From Roseomonas sp. OT10 (GTDB lineage: Bacteria; Pseudomonadota; Alphaproteobacteria; Acetobacterales; Acetobacteraceae): DNA of 64,000 bases. The stretch's first letter is position 1; the number at the start of each line of letters is the position of its first letter. Location of the stretch: contig NZ_CP087719.1 in NCBI RefSeq assembly GCF_020991085.1, positions 1,260,001-1,324,000 of the forward strand. The letters run 5' to 3'. Of this stretch, positions 20,226 through 28,680 are shown one piece after another. The notes beneath the pieces are model-generated. The model was not told where the DNA came from. It ran no database searches and saw only the letters and a program-made list of their open reading frames with translations. The position numbers and the translations under genes are program-made.

Positions 20226-21562
20226 CGTGCCTCCGCCAGCACCGAATCCAGCGTCTCCAGGAACAGGTCGGCCTGCGCCCGGCTCAGGCAGAGCGGCGGG
20301 CGGATCTTCAGGATGTTCGCCCCCGGCCCGCTGGCGCTGATCAGCACGCGCCGCTCGCGCAGCGCGTTCACCACCCGCGTCGTCTCCGCCGTCGCGGGCG
20401 CCTTCGTCTCCCGGTCGCGCACCAGCTCCGCGCCGATGGAGAGGCCGGCGCCGCGCACGTCGCCGATGATCCCGTGCCGTTCGGCCAGCGCCCGCAGCCC
20501 GGCCTGCATGTGCGCGCCGACCGCGGCCGCGTTCTCCGGCAGGCGCTCGTCGCGCAGCACCTCCAGCACCGCCATCCCCGCCGCCGCCGAGACGGGGTTG
20601 CCGCCGAAGGTGTTGAAGTAGCGCACCTGCCCGCCGAAGCGCTCCAGCAACTCCGGCCGGATCACCATGCCGGCCAGCGGATGGCCGTTGCCCATCGGCT
20701 TGCCCAGGGTGACGATATCGGGCTCGACCCCATGCCGCGCGAAGCCCCACATGGCGCCGGTGCGGCCGAAGCCCGGCTGCACCTCGTCGGCGATGAACAG
20801 CGCGCCCGCCTCGCGCGCGGCCTGGGCGGCCAGGCGCAGGAAGCCGGCCGGATCGGGGAAGACGCCGTCCGAGGTGAACATCGTGTCCACCAGCAGCGCC
20901 GCCGGGCGGATGCCGTGGCGCGCCAGCCCGGCGAAGGCGGCGGCGATGTCGGCGGCGAAGCGTTGCGGCATGTCCGGCCCGCCGCGATAGGCGTCCGGCG
21001 GCGCCACCGTCGCGACATGGCGGCCGAGCGGCACGCCCTCTCCCAGGGACGGCGACAGCGCCGCCAGCGCGCTGGTCACGCCGTGATAGGCGAGCGAGGT
21101 GACGACGATCCCCTCGCCGCCGGTATGGGCGCGGGCGACGCGCAGCGCGAGGTCGTTCGCCTCCGACCCCGTGCAGGTGAACATCACGTGCCCCAGCGAG
21201 GCCGGAAACGTCGCCAGCAGCGCCTCGGCGTAGTCCAGCACCGTCTCGTGCAGGTAGCGCGTGTGGGTGTTGAGCCGCGCCGCCTGCGCCGCGATCGCCG
21301 CGACCACGTGCGGGTGCGCATGCCCGACCGAGGCGACGTTGTTGTAGCAGTCGAGGTAGCGGTTCCCCTCCGCGTCGAACAGCCAGGCGCCCTCGCCGCG
21401 CACCAGATGCACGGGATGCTCGTAGAACAGCCGGTAGGCCGGGCCGAGCAGGCGCTGCCGCCGCGACACCATCGCCTGCTCGCGCGGGGTGAGCCCGTCC
21501 GCCCGCTTCGGGTCGAAGGCGTTGATCATCGCCATGCCTTTCGGCGCCCCGTCATCGGGCAT
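20222..21562 (-). CDS. Class III PLP aminotransferase, phospho-lyase-like
   Basis: A 446-residue class III aminotransferase fold. The PLP-binding Lys is Lys288 in DIVTLGKPMGNGHP, the Asp of ADEVQPGFGRTG near 259 contacts the ring, and TGSEANDLAL near 131 binds phosphate. It lies 5 bases behind a small-molecule kinase. Kinase plus class III aminotransferase-fold enzyme is the arrangement known for hydroxylysine kinase/phosphohydroxylysine phospho-lyase and for ethanolamine-phosphate phospho-lyase. A transaminase acting on an amine that the kinase also handles remains possible. Confidence 0.85.
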   Translation of the reverse strand: MPDDGAPKGMAMINAFDPKRADGLTPREQAMVSRRQRLLGPAYRLFYEHPVHLVRGEGAWLFDAEGNRYLDCYNNVASVGHAHPHVVAAIAAQAARLNTHTRYLHETVLDYAEALLATFPASLGHVMFTCTGSEANDLALRVARAHTGGEGIVVTSLAYHGVTSALAALSPSLGEGVPLGRHVATVAPPDAYRGGPDMPQRFAADIAAAFAGLARHGIRPAALLVDTMFTSDGVFPDPAGFLRLAAQAAREAGALFIADEVQPGFGRTGAMWGFARHGVEPDIVTLGKPMGNGHPLAGMVIRPELLERFGGQVRYFNTFGGNPVSAAAGMAVLEVLRDERLPENAAAVGAHMQAGLRALAERHGIIGDVRGAGLSIGAELVRDRETKAPATAETTRVVNALRERRVLISASGPGANILKIRPPLCLSRAQADLFLETLDSVLAEAR

Positions 21563-21567
21563 CGCGG

Positions 21568-22587
21568 TCACTCCTCCAGGGCGTGCGACGGCAGGCGGGC
21601 CAGGATCTCCAGCCCGGTGCGGGCACGCGGCATGTTGCGCAGGATATAGGGCGCGTTCTCCGGCTGCCGCCGCGCGCGCCAATGGGTGATCAGCACGGTC
21701 AGCGCCATGCGGGTCGCGACCACCGCGGGCAGCAGCGCCGCCTGCTCCGCCGGCAACGGCAGCACGGCGCGGTAGCCGGCCAGGAAGGCCGCCGGCCCCG
21801 CGAGCGGCGCATCGCCCGGGCGAAGCAGGTAGGCGCAGGCGGTCGCGACCTCCTGCATCCGCGCGGCGCGGACCATGTCGCCGAAATCGATGATCCCCGA
21901 CAGCGCCGCGCCCTCCGTCAGCACGTTGTGTGGGTTCAGGTCGTTGTGGATCACTTGGCGCGGCAGCGCGCCCAGCGCGGCTTCCGCCTCGGTCTCGAAG
22001 CGCGCGATGGCGTCCTCCGCCAGCCCGCGCAGGGCGGGGTCGCCCACCTCCGGCAGCAGGGCGCGCAGGGACGGCGCCTCGCGGACGTCCCACAGCAGCC
22101 GCCGCGTGTCCGCCGGATGCGCGAAGCCCTCCAGCGCCGCGTCCAGCCGCGCGGTCAGGGCGCCCAGCGCCTGCTCCTGCCCCACCGCGTCCGTCAACGG
22201 CGTGCCGGGCAGGTAGGTCAGCACCCGCAGCAGGCAGGGCCGCCCGTCCCGTGCCGGATGCGGCACCTCCGTGGCGCCGTCGCGGCCGCGCAGCATGCGG
22301 GGCAGGGGGAGGCCGGGGTCTGCCGCTTCCAGATGCAGCAGCGCCGCGCTCTGGAAGCCGGTGATCGCCGGGTCCTCGTCCGGATGCGCCACCTTCACCA
22401 GCAGCGGCGCGGCGCCGTCGCGGTCCAGGCGGAAGTTGCGGTCCCGCTCCCCGGCCAGCGGCGCCAGCACGCCCCGCACGCCATAGGACGCGGCGAGCGC
22501 ATCCAGCAGCGCCGCCTCGTCGATCCCCGGCGGGGCGGCCAGGATCAGCGGATCGGTGAGCGGGTCGCGGGCGGGATCGGCGGGCAT
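21568..22587 (-). CDS. Choline/aminoglycoside kinase-fold phosphotransferase (hydroxylysine kinase-like)
   Basis: A 339-residue kinase of the APH/choline kinase superfamily. The catalytic block is QVIHNDLNPHNVL (Asp near residue 216), followed by GIIDFGDMVRA as metal-binding loop. The P-loop-equivalent N-lobe begins LAPLAGERDRNFRL, close to hydroxylysine kinase-type proteins, and PLLVKVAHPDE carries the N-lobe Lys. It sits immediately upstream of the class III aminotransferase gene. Proposed role: phosphorylate an amino alcohol such as hydroxylysine that the next enzyme breaks down. Aminoglycoside resistance is less likely. Confidence 0.82.
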   Translation of the reverse strand: MPADPARDPLTDPLILAAPPGIDEAALLDALAASYGVRGVLAPLAGERDRNFRLDRDGAAPLLVKVAHPDEDPAITGFQSAALLHLEAADPGLPLPRMLRGRDGATEVPHPARDGRPCLLRVLTYLPGTPLTDAVGQEQALGALTARLDAALEGFAHPADTRRLLWDVREAPSLRALLPEVGDPALRGLAEDAIARFETEAEAALGALPRQVIHNDLNPHNVLTEGAALSGIIDFGDMVRAARMQEVATACAYLLRPGDAPLAGPAAFLAGYRAVLPLPAEQAALLPAVVATRMALTVLITHWRARRQPENAPYILRNMPRARTGLEILARLPSHALEE

Positions 22588-22631
22588 GCGGGCCTTTCGC
22601 GAAGGCGCGCAGAGTGCCACGCCGGGCGCCG

Positions 22632-23528
22632 CTATCGCCAGCGGCGGTGCATCCACAGCCACTGGCCGGGATGCTCGCGGATCCAGCCGGCGATGACGTC
22701 GTTCATCGCCTGGGTCGCGCCCGCCACGTCGATCAGCCCCTCCGCGTCGCGCGGCAGGTCGATGGGGTCGGTCAGCTCCAGCCGGAAGCGCCCGCCGGGT
22801 AGGCGGATGGCGCGCGCGCCGCGCACCGGGCAGTCGAAGCGCCGCGCGAGGTTGGCGAGCAGCGGGTTGGCGGCGGCCTCGCGCCCCAGGAACTGGATTC
22901 GCGGCCCGCGGCCGAAGCGCTGGTCCACCAGCATCCCCACCAGCGCGCCGTCCTGCAGCGCCTTGGCCATCTTGGTCGGCGCCATCAGCCCGGCGGGGAT
23001 CAGCTCGCCCATCAGCCCGCGCCGCAGTTCCAGGATGATCCGCGCGATCGCCGTGTTGTTGGGCGTGCGGTACAGCACCGAGGCACGCACCCCGTGCTGC
23101 GCCGCGGCCACGGCCGGCAGCTCCCAGTTGGCCAGGTGGCTGGCGAAGACCAGCACCGGCCCGCCGGCGGCGCGCAGCTCCACGAATCGCGCGGCGGTGG
23201 CGTCGTCGATCTCGATCCGCCCGTCCGGCCGGCGCTCCTCGGTCAGGTCCCAGATGCGGTCGAGATGGACGTACTCCCCGGCGACGCGGCCGAGATTGTC
23301 CCAGGCCTCGCGCATCACCCCCGCACGCCAGGCCGCCGTCTGCTCCGGGAAGCTCGCCGCGACATTGGCGGCGCCGATCCGGTGCGCCGGGGTGAGGGGA
23401 CCGAGCGTGCGCGCCACCGCCCCGCCCAGGCGCGGGCCGAGATCCGGTCCCAGCGCCCGCATCACCGCGAAGGCGCCGCGGACGAGGAGGGCCAGCGCGG
23501 TGTCGGCCAGTCCCATCGGGGCGGACAC
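22632..23528 (-). CDS. lpxXL: Lipid A very-long-chain acyltransferase (LpxXL/HtrB family)
   Basis: A 298-residue lysophospholipid/lipid A acyltransferase. The catalytic HX4E motif is present as HLANWE near residue 129, and the second block is ASVLYRTPNNTAIARII. The C-terminus has PGQWLWMHRRWR, typical of LpxL/HtrB proteins. As last gene of the acpXL cluster it should move the C28-type hydroxy fatty acid from AcpXL onto lipid A at the inner membrane. The GTG start at 23528 directly follows the adh stop; ATG at 23516 is an alternative. Confidence 0.9.
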   Translation of the reverse strand: MSAPMGLADTALALLVRGAFAVMRALGPDLGPRLGGAVARTLGPLTPAHRIGAANVAASFPEQTAAWRAGVMREAWDNLGRVAGEYVHLDRIWDLTEERRPDGRIEIDDATAARFVELRAAGGPVLVFASHLANWELPAVAAAQHGVRASVLYRTPNNTAIARIILELRRGLMGELIPAGLMAPTKMAKALQDGALVGMLVDQRFGRGPRIQFLGREAAANPLLANLARRFDCPVRGARAIRLPGGRFRLELTDPIDLPRDAEGLIDVAGATQAMNDVIAGWIREHPGQWLWMHRRWR

Positions 23529-24551
23529 CTAGAGCGTGACGACGATCTTGCCGAAGACTCTGCGGCTCTCCAGCCGGTCCAGCCCCTCGGTGAAGCGCTC
23601 CAGCGGGATCACCGTGTCCAGCACGGGCGTCATGCCGCCGGCCATCTTCGCCAGCCCGTCCGCGACGTTGCGCATCGAGGCGCCGAAGGAGCCGAAGATC
23701 CGCAACTGGCGCTGGAACAGCATCATCAGGTTCATCTCCGCCGTGACGCCGGAGGTGGAACCGCAGGTGACCAGACGCCCGCCCATCTTCAGCGCCAGCA
23801 TGGAGCCGTTCCAGGTGGAGGCGCCGACATGCTCGAACACGACATCCACGCCCTTCTTGCCGGTCAGGCGGCGGGCGACGGTGGGGAAGTTCTGCGTGGT
23901 GTAGTTGATGACGTGGTCGGCGCCGAGCGCCTTCGCCTTCTCGCACTTCTCGTCGTCGCCGGCGGTGGCGATGACGGTGCAGCCCAGCGCCTTCGCCTCC
24001 TTCACCGCGATGGTGCCGATGCCCGAGCCCGCGGCCTGGACGAGGATGGTCTCGCCCGGCTCCAGCTTCGCGTTGTCGAACAGCATGTGCTCGACGGTGG
24101 AGAAGGTGATGGCGGCGCAGGCGGCGTCGTTGGTGGCGACGCCCTGCGGCACGCGCACCAGCAGGCGCTCGGGCATGTTCACCCGCTCGCAGGCGAAGCC
24201 GTCGAGGTGGAAGCCCATCACGCCCTGCACGTTCTCGCACAGGTTGTCGCGCCCCTCGCGGCAGGCGCGGCAATGCCCGCAGGTCTGCGCGCCATAGGGC
24301 GCGGCGCGGTCGCCGGGCTTCCAGGCGGTGACGCCCTCGCCGACGGCGACGACCTCGGCCACCGCCTCGGCCCCGGTGCAGATCGGCAGCTTGCGCTGGG
24401 CGAAGGCCATGCCACGCCAGCCCCAGACGTCGATGTGGTTCAGCGCGACGGCCAGGACGCGGAGCTGCACCTCGCCCGGCCCGGGCGGCGGCGGCGGGGC
24501 GATGTCCTCCAGCCGCAGGTCGCGGTCGCCGTGCAGGCGCAGCGCGCGCAT
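23529..24551 (-). CDS. Zinc-binding alcohol dehydrogenase of the acpXL cluster (adh2XL)
   Basis: A 340-residue medium-chain dehydrogenase/reductase. The structural zinc motif is CGHCRACREGRDNLC near residue 92, the catalytic-zone opening is VALNHIDVWGWRG, and the nucleotide loop is LVQAAGSGIGTIAVKEAKALG near 165. In rhizobial acpXL clusters a dehydrogenase sits at this position between fabF1XL and lpxXL; it is proposed to act in making the long hydroxy acyl chain. The C-terminus FGKIVVTL is typical of MDR quinone oxidoreductases. It touches lpxXL without a gap. Confidence 0.9.
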   Translation of the reverse strand: MRALRLHGDRDLRLEDIAPPPPPGPGEVQLRVLAVALNHIDVWGWRGMAFAQRKLPICTGAEAVAEVVAVGEGVTAWKPGDRAAPYGAQTCGHCRACREGRDNLCENVQGVMGFHLDGFACERVNMPERLLVRVPQGVATNDAACAAITFSTVEHMLFDNAKLEPGETILVQAAGSGIGTIAVKEAKALGCTVIATAGDDEKCEKAKALGADHVINYTTQNFPTVARRLTGKKGVDVVFEHVGASTWNGSMLALKMGGRLVTCGSTSGVTAEMNLMMLFQRQLRIFGSFGASMRNVADGLAKMAGGMTPVLDTVIPLERFTEGLDRLESRRVFGKIVVTL

Positions 24552-24579
24552 CAGCGGCGGCTCCGGTCGATGGTCCGCA

Positions 24580-25836
24580 TCACTTCGGCTCCCGCGAGAG
24601 GACGAGGCAGGTGTTCTGGCCGCCGAAGCCGAAGGAGCTGGACAGCACGTGCCGCACCGTGGCGTCGCGCGCCACGTTCGGCACCACGTCGAGCGTGATG
24701 CTCGGGTCGGGCTCGTCGTAGTTGATGGTGGGCGGCAGGCGCTGGTCGCGCAGGGTGAGCAGGCTGAACACCGCCTCCAGCGCCCCGGCGGCGGAGAGGG
24801 TATGGCCGATCATCGACTTGTTGGAGGAGATGGGCGGCGCGTTCTCGCCGAAGACGGCGCGCATGCCGAAATTCTCCATCTTGTCGTTCTCGGGCGTGCC
24901 CGTGCCGTGCGCGTTGACATAGGAGATGTCGCCCGGCTCCAGCCCCGCATCGGCCAGCGCGTTGCGCATGGCGCCCAGGATGGCGCGGCCGTCCGGGTTG
25001 GAGCGGGTGCGGTGGAAGCTGTCCGCGCGCTCGCCCGCGCCGGAGACGATGCCGATGATGGTCGCCCCGCGCGCCACGGCGGCGTCGTAATCCTCCAGCA
25101 CCAGCGCGGCCGCGCCCTCGCTCATCACGAAGCCGGCGCGGTGCTTCTCGAAGGGCCGGCTCGCCTTCTCCGGCTCCTCGTTGCGGGTGGAGAGCGCCGA
25201 GAGCAGCGAGAAGCGGATCAGCGATTCCGGCTGCACCGTGCCGTCCGCGCCGACAGCGATGCAGGCGGCGCACTCGCCGCGCTGGATCGCCTCGACGCCG
25301 AGCTGGATCGAGGTCGCGCCCGTGGCGCAGGCGGTGGTGGTGCTGATCGGCGCGCCGCGCGTGCCGAAGCGGGCAGAGAGGCGCTCGCCGATACCGGCGA
25401 AGACGATCGCCTCGTGGATCTCCGGGTGCCGGGTCACGGCGGGGACCATCTCGGCATAGGTCGGGCCGGATTCCTGCGCCAGGGTGAAGCGGTCGGGCCA
25501 CTCCATCTCGACCGGCGGCATGCCCAGGAAGAGCGGGCCGGGGAAGTCGCCCGGGGCGCCCAGCCCGGCCATGGCCAGCGCCTCCTCCATGGCGAGGCTC
25601 GCCAGCTTCTCGACCCGCACGGGGCTGGAATAGGGGGTGCGCCCCGCCTCCTCCGGCAGGTCCACCGTGCCGGCGATGGTGGTCTTCAGGTGCTCGGTCG
25701 GGAAGCGCGTGATCCGCCGGATGCCCGACTTCCCGGCCAGCAGCGCCGACCAGTTGTCCACGATGCCGAAGCCCAGCGGGGTGACGGCGCCGATGCCGGT
25801 GACGGCGACGACGCGCCGCCCGAAATGGTCCTGCAC
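24580..25836 (-). CDS. Beta-ketoacyl-ACP synthase of the acpXL cluster (FabF1XL)
   Basis: A 418-residue FabF-type condensing enzyme that extends acyl chains on AcpXL. The catalytic triad is complete: Cys170 in ISTTTACATGATSI, the first His in YVNAHGTGTPEND near 306, and the second His with its Lys in SNKSMIGHTLSAAGA near 342. The C-terminus SSFGFGGQNTCLVL is family-typical. It follows fabF2 by 4 bases in a tight operon. Together with the degenerate partner encoded upstream it may form a heterodimer, like the KS-alpha/chain-length-factor pairs of type II polyketide synthases; that pairing is inference. Confidence 0.92.
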   Translation of the reverse strand: MQDHFGRRVVAVTGIGAVTPLGFGIVDNWSALLAGKSGIRRITRFPTEHLKTTIAGTVDLPEEAGRTPYSSPVRVEKLASLAMEEALAMAGLGAPGDFPGPLFLGMPPVEMEWPDRFTLAQESGPTYAEMVPAVTRHPEIHEAIVFAGIGERLSARFGTRGAPISTTTACATGATSIQLGVEAIQRGECAACIAVGADGTVQPESLIRFSLLSALSTRNEEPEKASRPFEKHRAGFVMSEGAAALVLEDYDAAVARGATIIGIVSGAGERADSFHRTRSNPDGRAILGAMRNALADAGLEPGDISYVNAHGTGTPENDKMENFGMRAVFGENAPPISSNKSMIGHTLSAAGALEAVFSLLTLRDQRLPPTINYDEPDPSITLDVVPNVARDATVRHVLSSSFGFGGQNTCLVLSREPK

Positions 25837-25840
25837 GGGC

Positions 25841-27037
25841 TCAGCCCTCCGCCTTTGCCGATGGGGCGCGCGAGACGCTGGCCAGCGCCTCGCCGCGCCA
25901 CTGGCCGAAGCCGGTCACCAGGATGCGGTCCGGGGCCTCCGCCTCGCCCGCATCGGCCGGGTCCAGCGCCGGGTAGAAGCCGCCGCGCGACAGGGCCAGC
26001 GCCGCCAGCGCCACGTTCACCGGGAAGGCCGCCTCCACGCCATGGCCGATCAGGCTGCCGGGGCGGCGGATGGCCGCACCCTCCAGCCCGGCCAGGAAGC
26101 CCTGCTCCTCCGCCCAGGCGCCGGGCGCGCCGGAGGCCGCGGAGATCACCGCGGGCGCCGGGCCGCCGACCTTCCCCAGCAGCGCCTCGGCCGCCTCGCG
26201 GGAGCGGCCGGGCGCCTCGCGATGGGTCCAGTCGGTGGCGACGGCATCCAGCCGGGCCAGCGGCGTCGCGCCGCGGGCGGCGGCGTGGGCCGCGGTCTCC
26301 AGCACCAGGAAGCAGGCCATGCTGCCCAGCACCGCGCCCGGCCCGGCATCGCTGGCCGCGCGGGTGGAGAGCGGCGCGAAGGGCCCGCGCCACAGCCCGC
26401 CGCCGCCCTGGTAGAGGATCAGCATGTCCCAGCGCGCCGCGACGAAGGCGCCGCCGACCAGGGCGATCTCGCCGCGCCCCTCGGACAGCCGCGCGCGGGC
26501 GATGCGCAGCGCGTCGGCCGCTGCGGATTCCTCGCCCATGAAGGTGCGCGAGGAGCCGGTGACGCCGTGGACGATGGAGATGTTGCCGGCGACGAGGTTC
26601 GAGAGCTGCGCCAGGAACAGCGTCGGCCGCAGCCCGGTCGCCAGCATCTCGTTCAGCCGGGCGCCGTCGTTGGAGCCGGCCAGCGCCGCGGTGATCTGCT
26701 CGTCCAGCGCCACGTCGCGCTCGCCCCCGCCGGCAGCGACCAGCAGGTGCATGTCGGCGACGAGGTCGCGCGCCCCGGCATCGTCCAGCGCGAGGCCGGC
26801 GGCATAGGTGCCCAGGCGCTGCCAGGGCTCCATCTGCCGCTGGTCGCCGCGCTTGGGGATCTGGCGGTCCAGCTCCAGCGCGGGCAGCGGGTGGTGCGGC
26901 CAGGGGGCGAAGGCGGCCTCGTCCACGACCGGCGCGCGGCCGGTGCCGGTCAGCGCCTCCCAGTGCGCCTCGCGCCCCTCGCCGAGCGAGGTGACGAGGC
27001 CGATGCCCGTGATGACGACGTCGCGCTGGCTGTTCAT
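25841..27037 (-). CDS. Ketosynthase-like protein lacking catalytic residues (FabF2XL)
   Basis: A 398-residue thiolase-fold condensing-enzyme homologue, second ketosynthase of the acpXL cluster. The usual TACATG active-site segment reads SIVHGVTGSSRTF at about 154-166 and has no Cys. The first catalytic His segment (NAHGTGT) reads ISAASGAPG, also without His. Only the second His survives (SLIGHGVEAAFP). It should not condense on its own and looks like a chain-length factor or structural partner of the FabF1-like enzyme. The start overlaps the fabZ stop by four bases (ATGA). Confidence 0.9.
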   Translation of the reverse strand: MNSQRDVVITGIGLVTSLGEGREAHWEALTGTGRAPVVDEAAFAPWPHHPLPALELDRQIPKRGDQRQMEPWQRLGTYAAGLALDDAGARDLVADMHLLVAAGGGERDVALDEQITAALAGSNDGARLNEMLATGLRPTLFLAQLSNLVAGNISIVHGVTGSSRTFMGEESAAADALRIARARLSEGRGEIALVGGAFVAARWDMLILYQGGGGLWRGPFAPLSTRAASDAGPGAVLGSMACFLVLETAAHAAARGATPLARLDAVATDWTHREAPGRSREAAEALLGKVGGPAPAVISAASGAPGAWAEEQGFLAGLEGAAIRRPGSLIGHGVEAAFPVNVALAALALSRGGFYPALDPADAGEAEAPDRILVTGFGQWRGEALASVSRAPSAKAEG

Positions 27038-27495
27038 TCGCTGGCGATCCCGGGCAGGCCGATCCGTTCCGCCGTGGCGCGCATCGCGGCCTCCAGCTCC
27101 GGGGCGGGGAAGGGCATGATGCGCAGCACGATCTCCGCGTCGCAGAGCCGCTTGCCGCCGCTCATGATCCGCGCCTCCGTCACCGCGTAGCCGGAGCCGT
27201 CATGCGTGAGCTTCGAGGCGATCTCCAGCTTCGCGCCCGGCCCGACGAAGGAGCGGAACTTCGCCTCCTTCACGCTGGCCAGGAAGGGCATGGCGGAGAA
27301 GCGGTTGCGCCCCAGCAGCAGCCAGCCGCTGGCCTGGGCCATGGTCTCGGTCAGCAGCACGCCGGGGACCAGCGGATAGCCGGGGAAGTGTCCCTCGAAG
27401 ACCGGCGAGGCGTCGGGGACCGTGCTCTCGATCGCGATGCTCTCCCCGTCGAAGGAGAGCACCCGGTCGATCATCTGGAAGTATTCGAGGCGCAA
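27034..27495 (-). CDS. 3-hydroxyacyl-ACP dehydratase of the acpXL cluster (FabZXL)
   Basis: A 153-residue hot-dog-fold dehydratase that removes water from 3-hydroxyacyl-AcpXL during elongation. The active site is complete: FEGHFPGYPLVPGVLLTETMAQASG at about residues 33-57 contains the catalytic His and Glu. The N-terminus MRLEYFQMIDRV is typical of the FabZXL group. It lies 7 bases after acpXL and overlaps fabF2. Confidence 0.93.
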   Translation of the reverse strand: MRLEYFQMIDRVLSFDGESIAIESTVPDASPVFEGHFPGYPLVPGVLLTETMAQASGWLLLGRNRFSAMPFLASVKEAKFRSFVGPGAKLEIASKLTHDGSGYAVTEARIMSGGKRLCDAEIVLRIMPFPAPELEAAMRATAERIGLPGIASE

Positions 27496-27502
27496 GGATT
27501 CC

Positions 27503-27784
27503 TCAGCCCGCCTTGGCGGCGACCAGCTCCTCGACCCGGTCGGCGAGGTTCTTCATGACGAAGTAGTGCTCGGCCGGGGCGTTGCCAGCATTCACCTCCT
27601 GGGTCCACTTCTCGACCGGCACCTTGATGCCGAACTCCTTGTCGATCGCGAAGACGATGTCCAGGAAGTCCAGGCTGTCGATGCCCAGGTCCTCGGTCAC
27701 GTGGCTGTCGGGGGTGATCTTCTCGCGCGGCACTTCGGAGTTGGCGGCGATGATGTCGGCGATGCGCTCGAAGGCCGAGGCCAT
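27503..27784 (-). CDS. acpXL: Acyl carrier protein for very-long-chain lipid A fatty acids
   Basis: A 93-residue carrier protein; ordinary AcpP is about 78. Phosphopantetheine attaches at Ser37 in [13 protein letters not shown]. The longer C-terminal part ([21 protein letters not shown]) is typical of AcpXL, which carries 27-hydroxyoctacosanoate-type chains in rhizobia. It leads a six-gene minus-strand operon (acpXL, fabZ, fabF2, fabF1, adh, lpxXL) in exactly the rhizobial order. Confidence 0.94.
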   Translation of the reverse strand: MASAFERIADIIAANSEVPREKITPDSHVTEDLGIDSLDFLDIVFAIDKEFGIKVPVEKWTQEVNAGNAPAEHYFVMKNLADRVEELVAAKAG

Positions 27785-27888
27785 GGACGGCTCCTGGGAA
27801 CGGGCCCGTCATGGCGGGGCCGGAAGGGTGCGGGCACGGCGCGCCAACGCCCGGCGCCCCCCTCGGGGCCGGGACGTTACGCGGTGGG

Positions 27889-28677
27889 TCAGGGGGCGGG
27901 TGATGGACCGGAAACGGCCCGGGTGTCCAGAGCCGGCGTCGCGGGGCTGACCGGCAGCGCCGTACCGCGCCGGGGCGCGAGCCGCCGAAGCGCCTGGTCC
28001 GCCAGCAGCGCCAGCCAGGCGGTGAACAGCCCGCCCTGCAGCACCCAGGCGGCGTTGCCGTTGGCCAGCCCGGTCACGATCGGCGTCCCCAGGCAGCGCG
28101 CCCCGGCCACCGCGCCCACGGCAGCGGTGGCGACCGTCAGCACCACCGCGACCCGCAGCCCCGCCAGCACCACCGGCCGGGCCAGCGGCAGCTCGACCGA
28201 CCACAGCCGCCGCGCCGGGCCCATCCCGGCGCCCCTCGCGGCGTCCAGCACCCCTGGCGGCACCCCGTCCAGCCCGGCCACGGCCGCGCGCATCACCGGC
28301 AGGGCAGCGTAGAGCACCAGCGCCAGCAGGGTCGGCGCGGCGCCGAAGCCCAGCAGCGGCAGGGCGAGGGCGATCACCGCCACCGGCGGCACCGCCTGGG
28401 CCAGGGAGAAGACCGCATCCAGCAGCGGCCGCAGCCCGCGCCCGGCCGGCCGTGTCGCCAGCACCCCGGCGCCCAGGCCCAGTGCGGCCGCCGCCAGCGC
28501 CGCGCCGAGCGACAGGGCGAGATGCTGGCCCAGCAGCGAGAACCAGGATTCGGAGGTCCAGACGGGCCGCGACACCTCCGGGAACAGTCCGCCCCAGATG
28601 GCCCCCAGATGCGGCGCGGCGGCCAGGGCGGCCAGGAAGGCAGCGGCGTTCAGAGCGACCGGCGCCCAACGTCGCAC
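27889..28677 (-). CDS. yehW: Osmolyte ABC importer permease, YehW-like
   Basis: A 262-residue inner-membrane permease of the betaine/choline (OpuB/Yeh) family. About six hydrophobic helices are visible, and the EAA-like loop reads PPGVLDAARGAGMGPARRLWSVELPLARP near residue 135. It is the last gene of a four-gene minus-strand run whose order (receptor, long permease, ATPase, short permease) equals E. coli yehZYXW. The tail is a short Pro/Ser-rich extension. Confidence 0.88.
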   Translation of the reverse strand: MRRWAPVALNAAAFLAALAAAPHLGAIWGGLFPEVSRPVWTSESWFSLLGQHLALSLGAALAAAALGLGAGVLATRPAGRGLRPLLDAVFSLAQAVPPVAVIALALPLLGFGAAPTLLALVLYAALPVMRAAVAGLDGVPPGVLDAARGAGMGPARRLWSVELPLARPVVLAGLRVAVVLTVATAAVGAVAGARCLGTPIVTGLANGNAAWVLQGGLFTAWLALLADQALRRLAPRRGTALPVSPATPALDTRAVSGPSPAP

Positions 28678-28680
28678 GCC

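Noticed and set aside
20222-22093. Aminotransferase read as a 623-residue fusion with upstream sequence
   Set aside because: The extra N-terminus is an out-of-frame shadow of the kinase gene, whose own stop is at 21568. A separate start at 21562 gives a normal family length.
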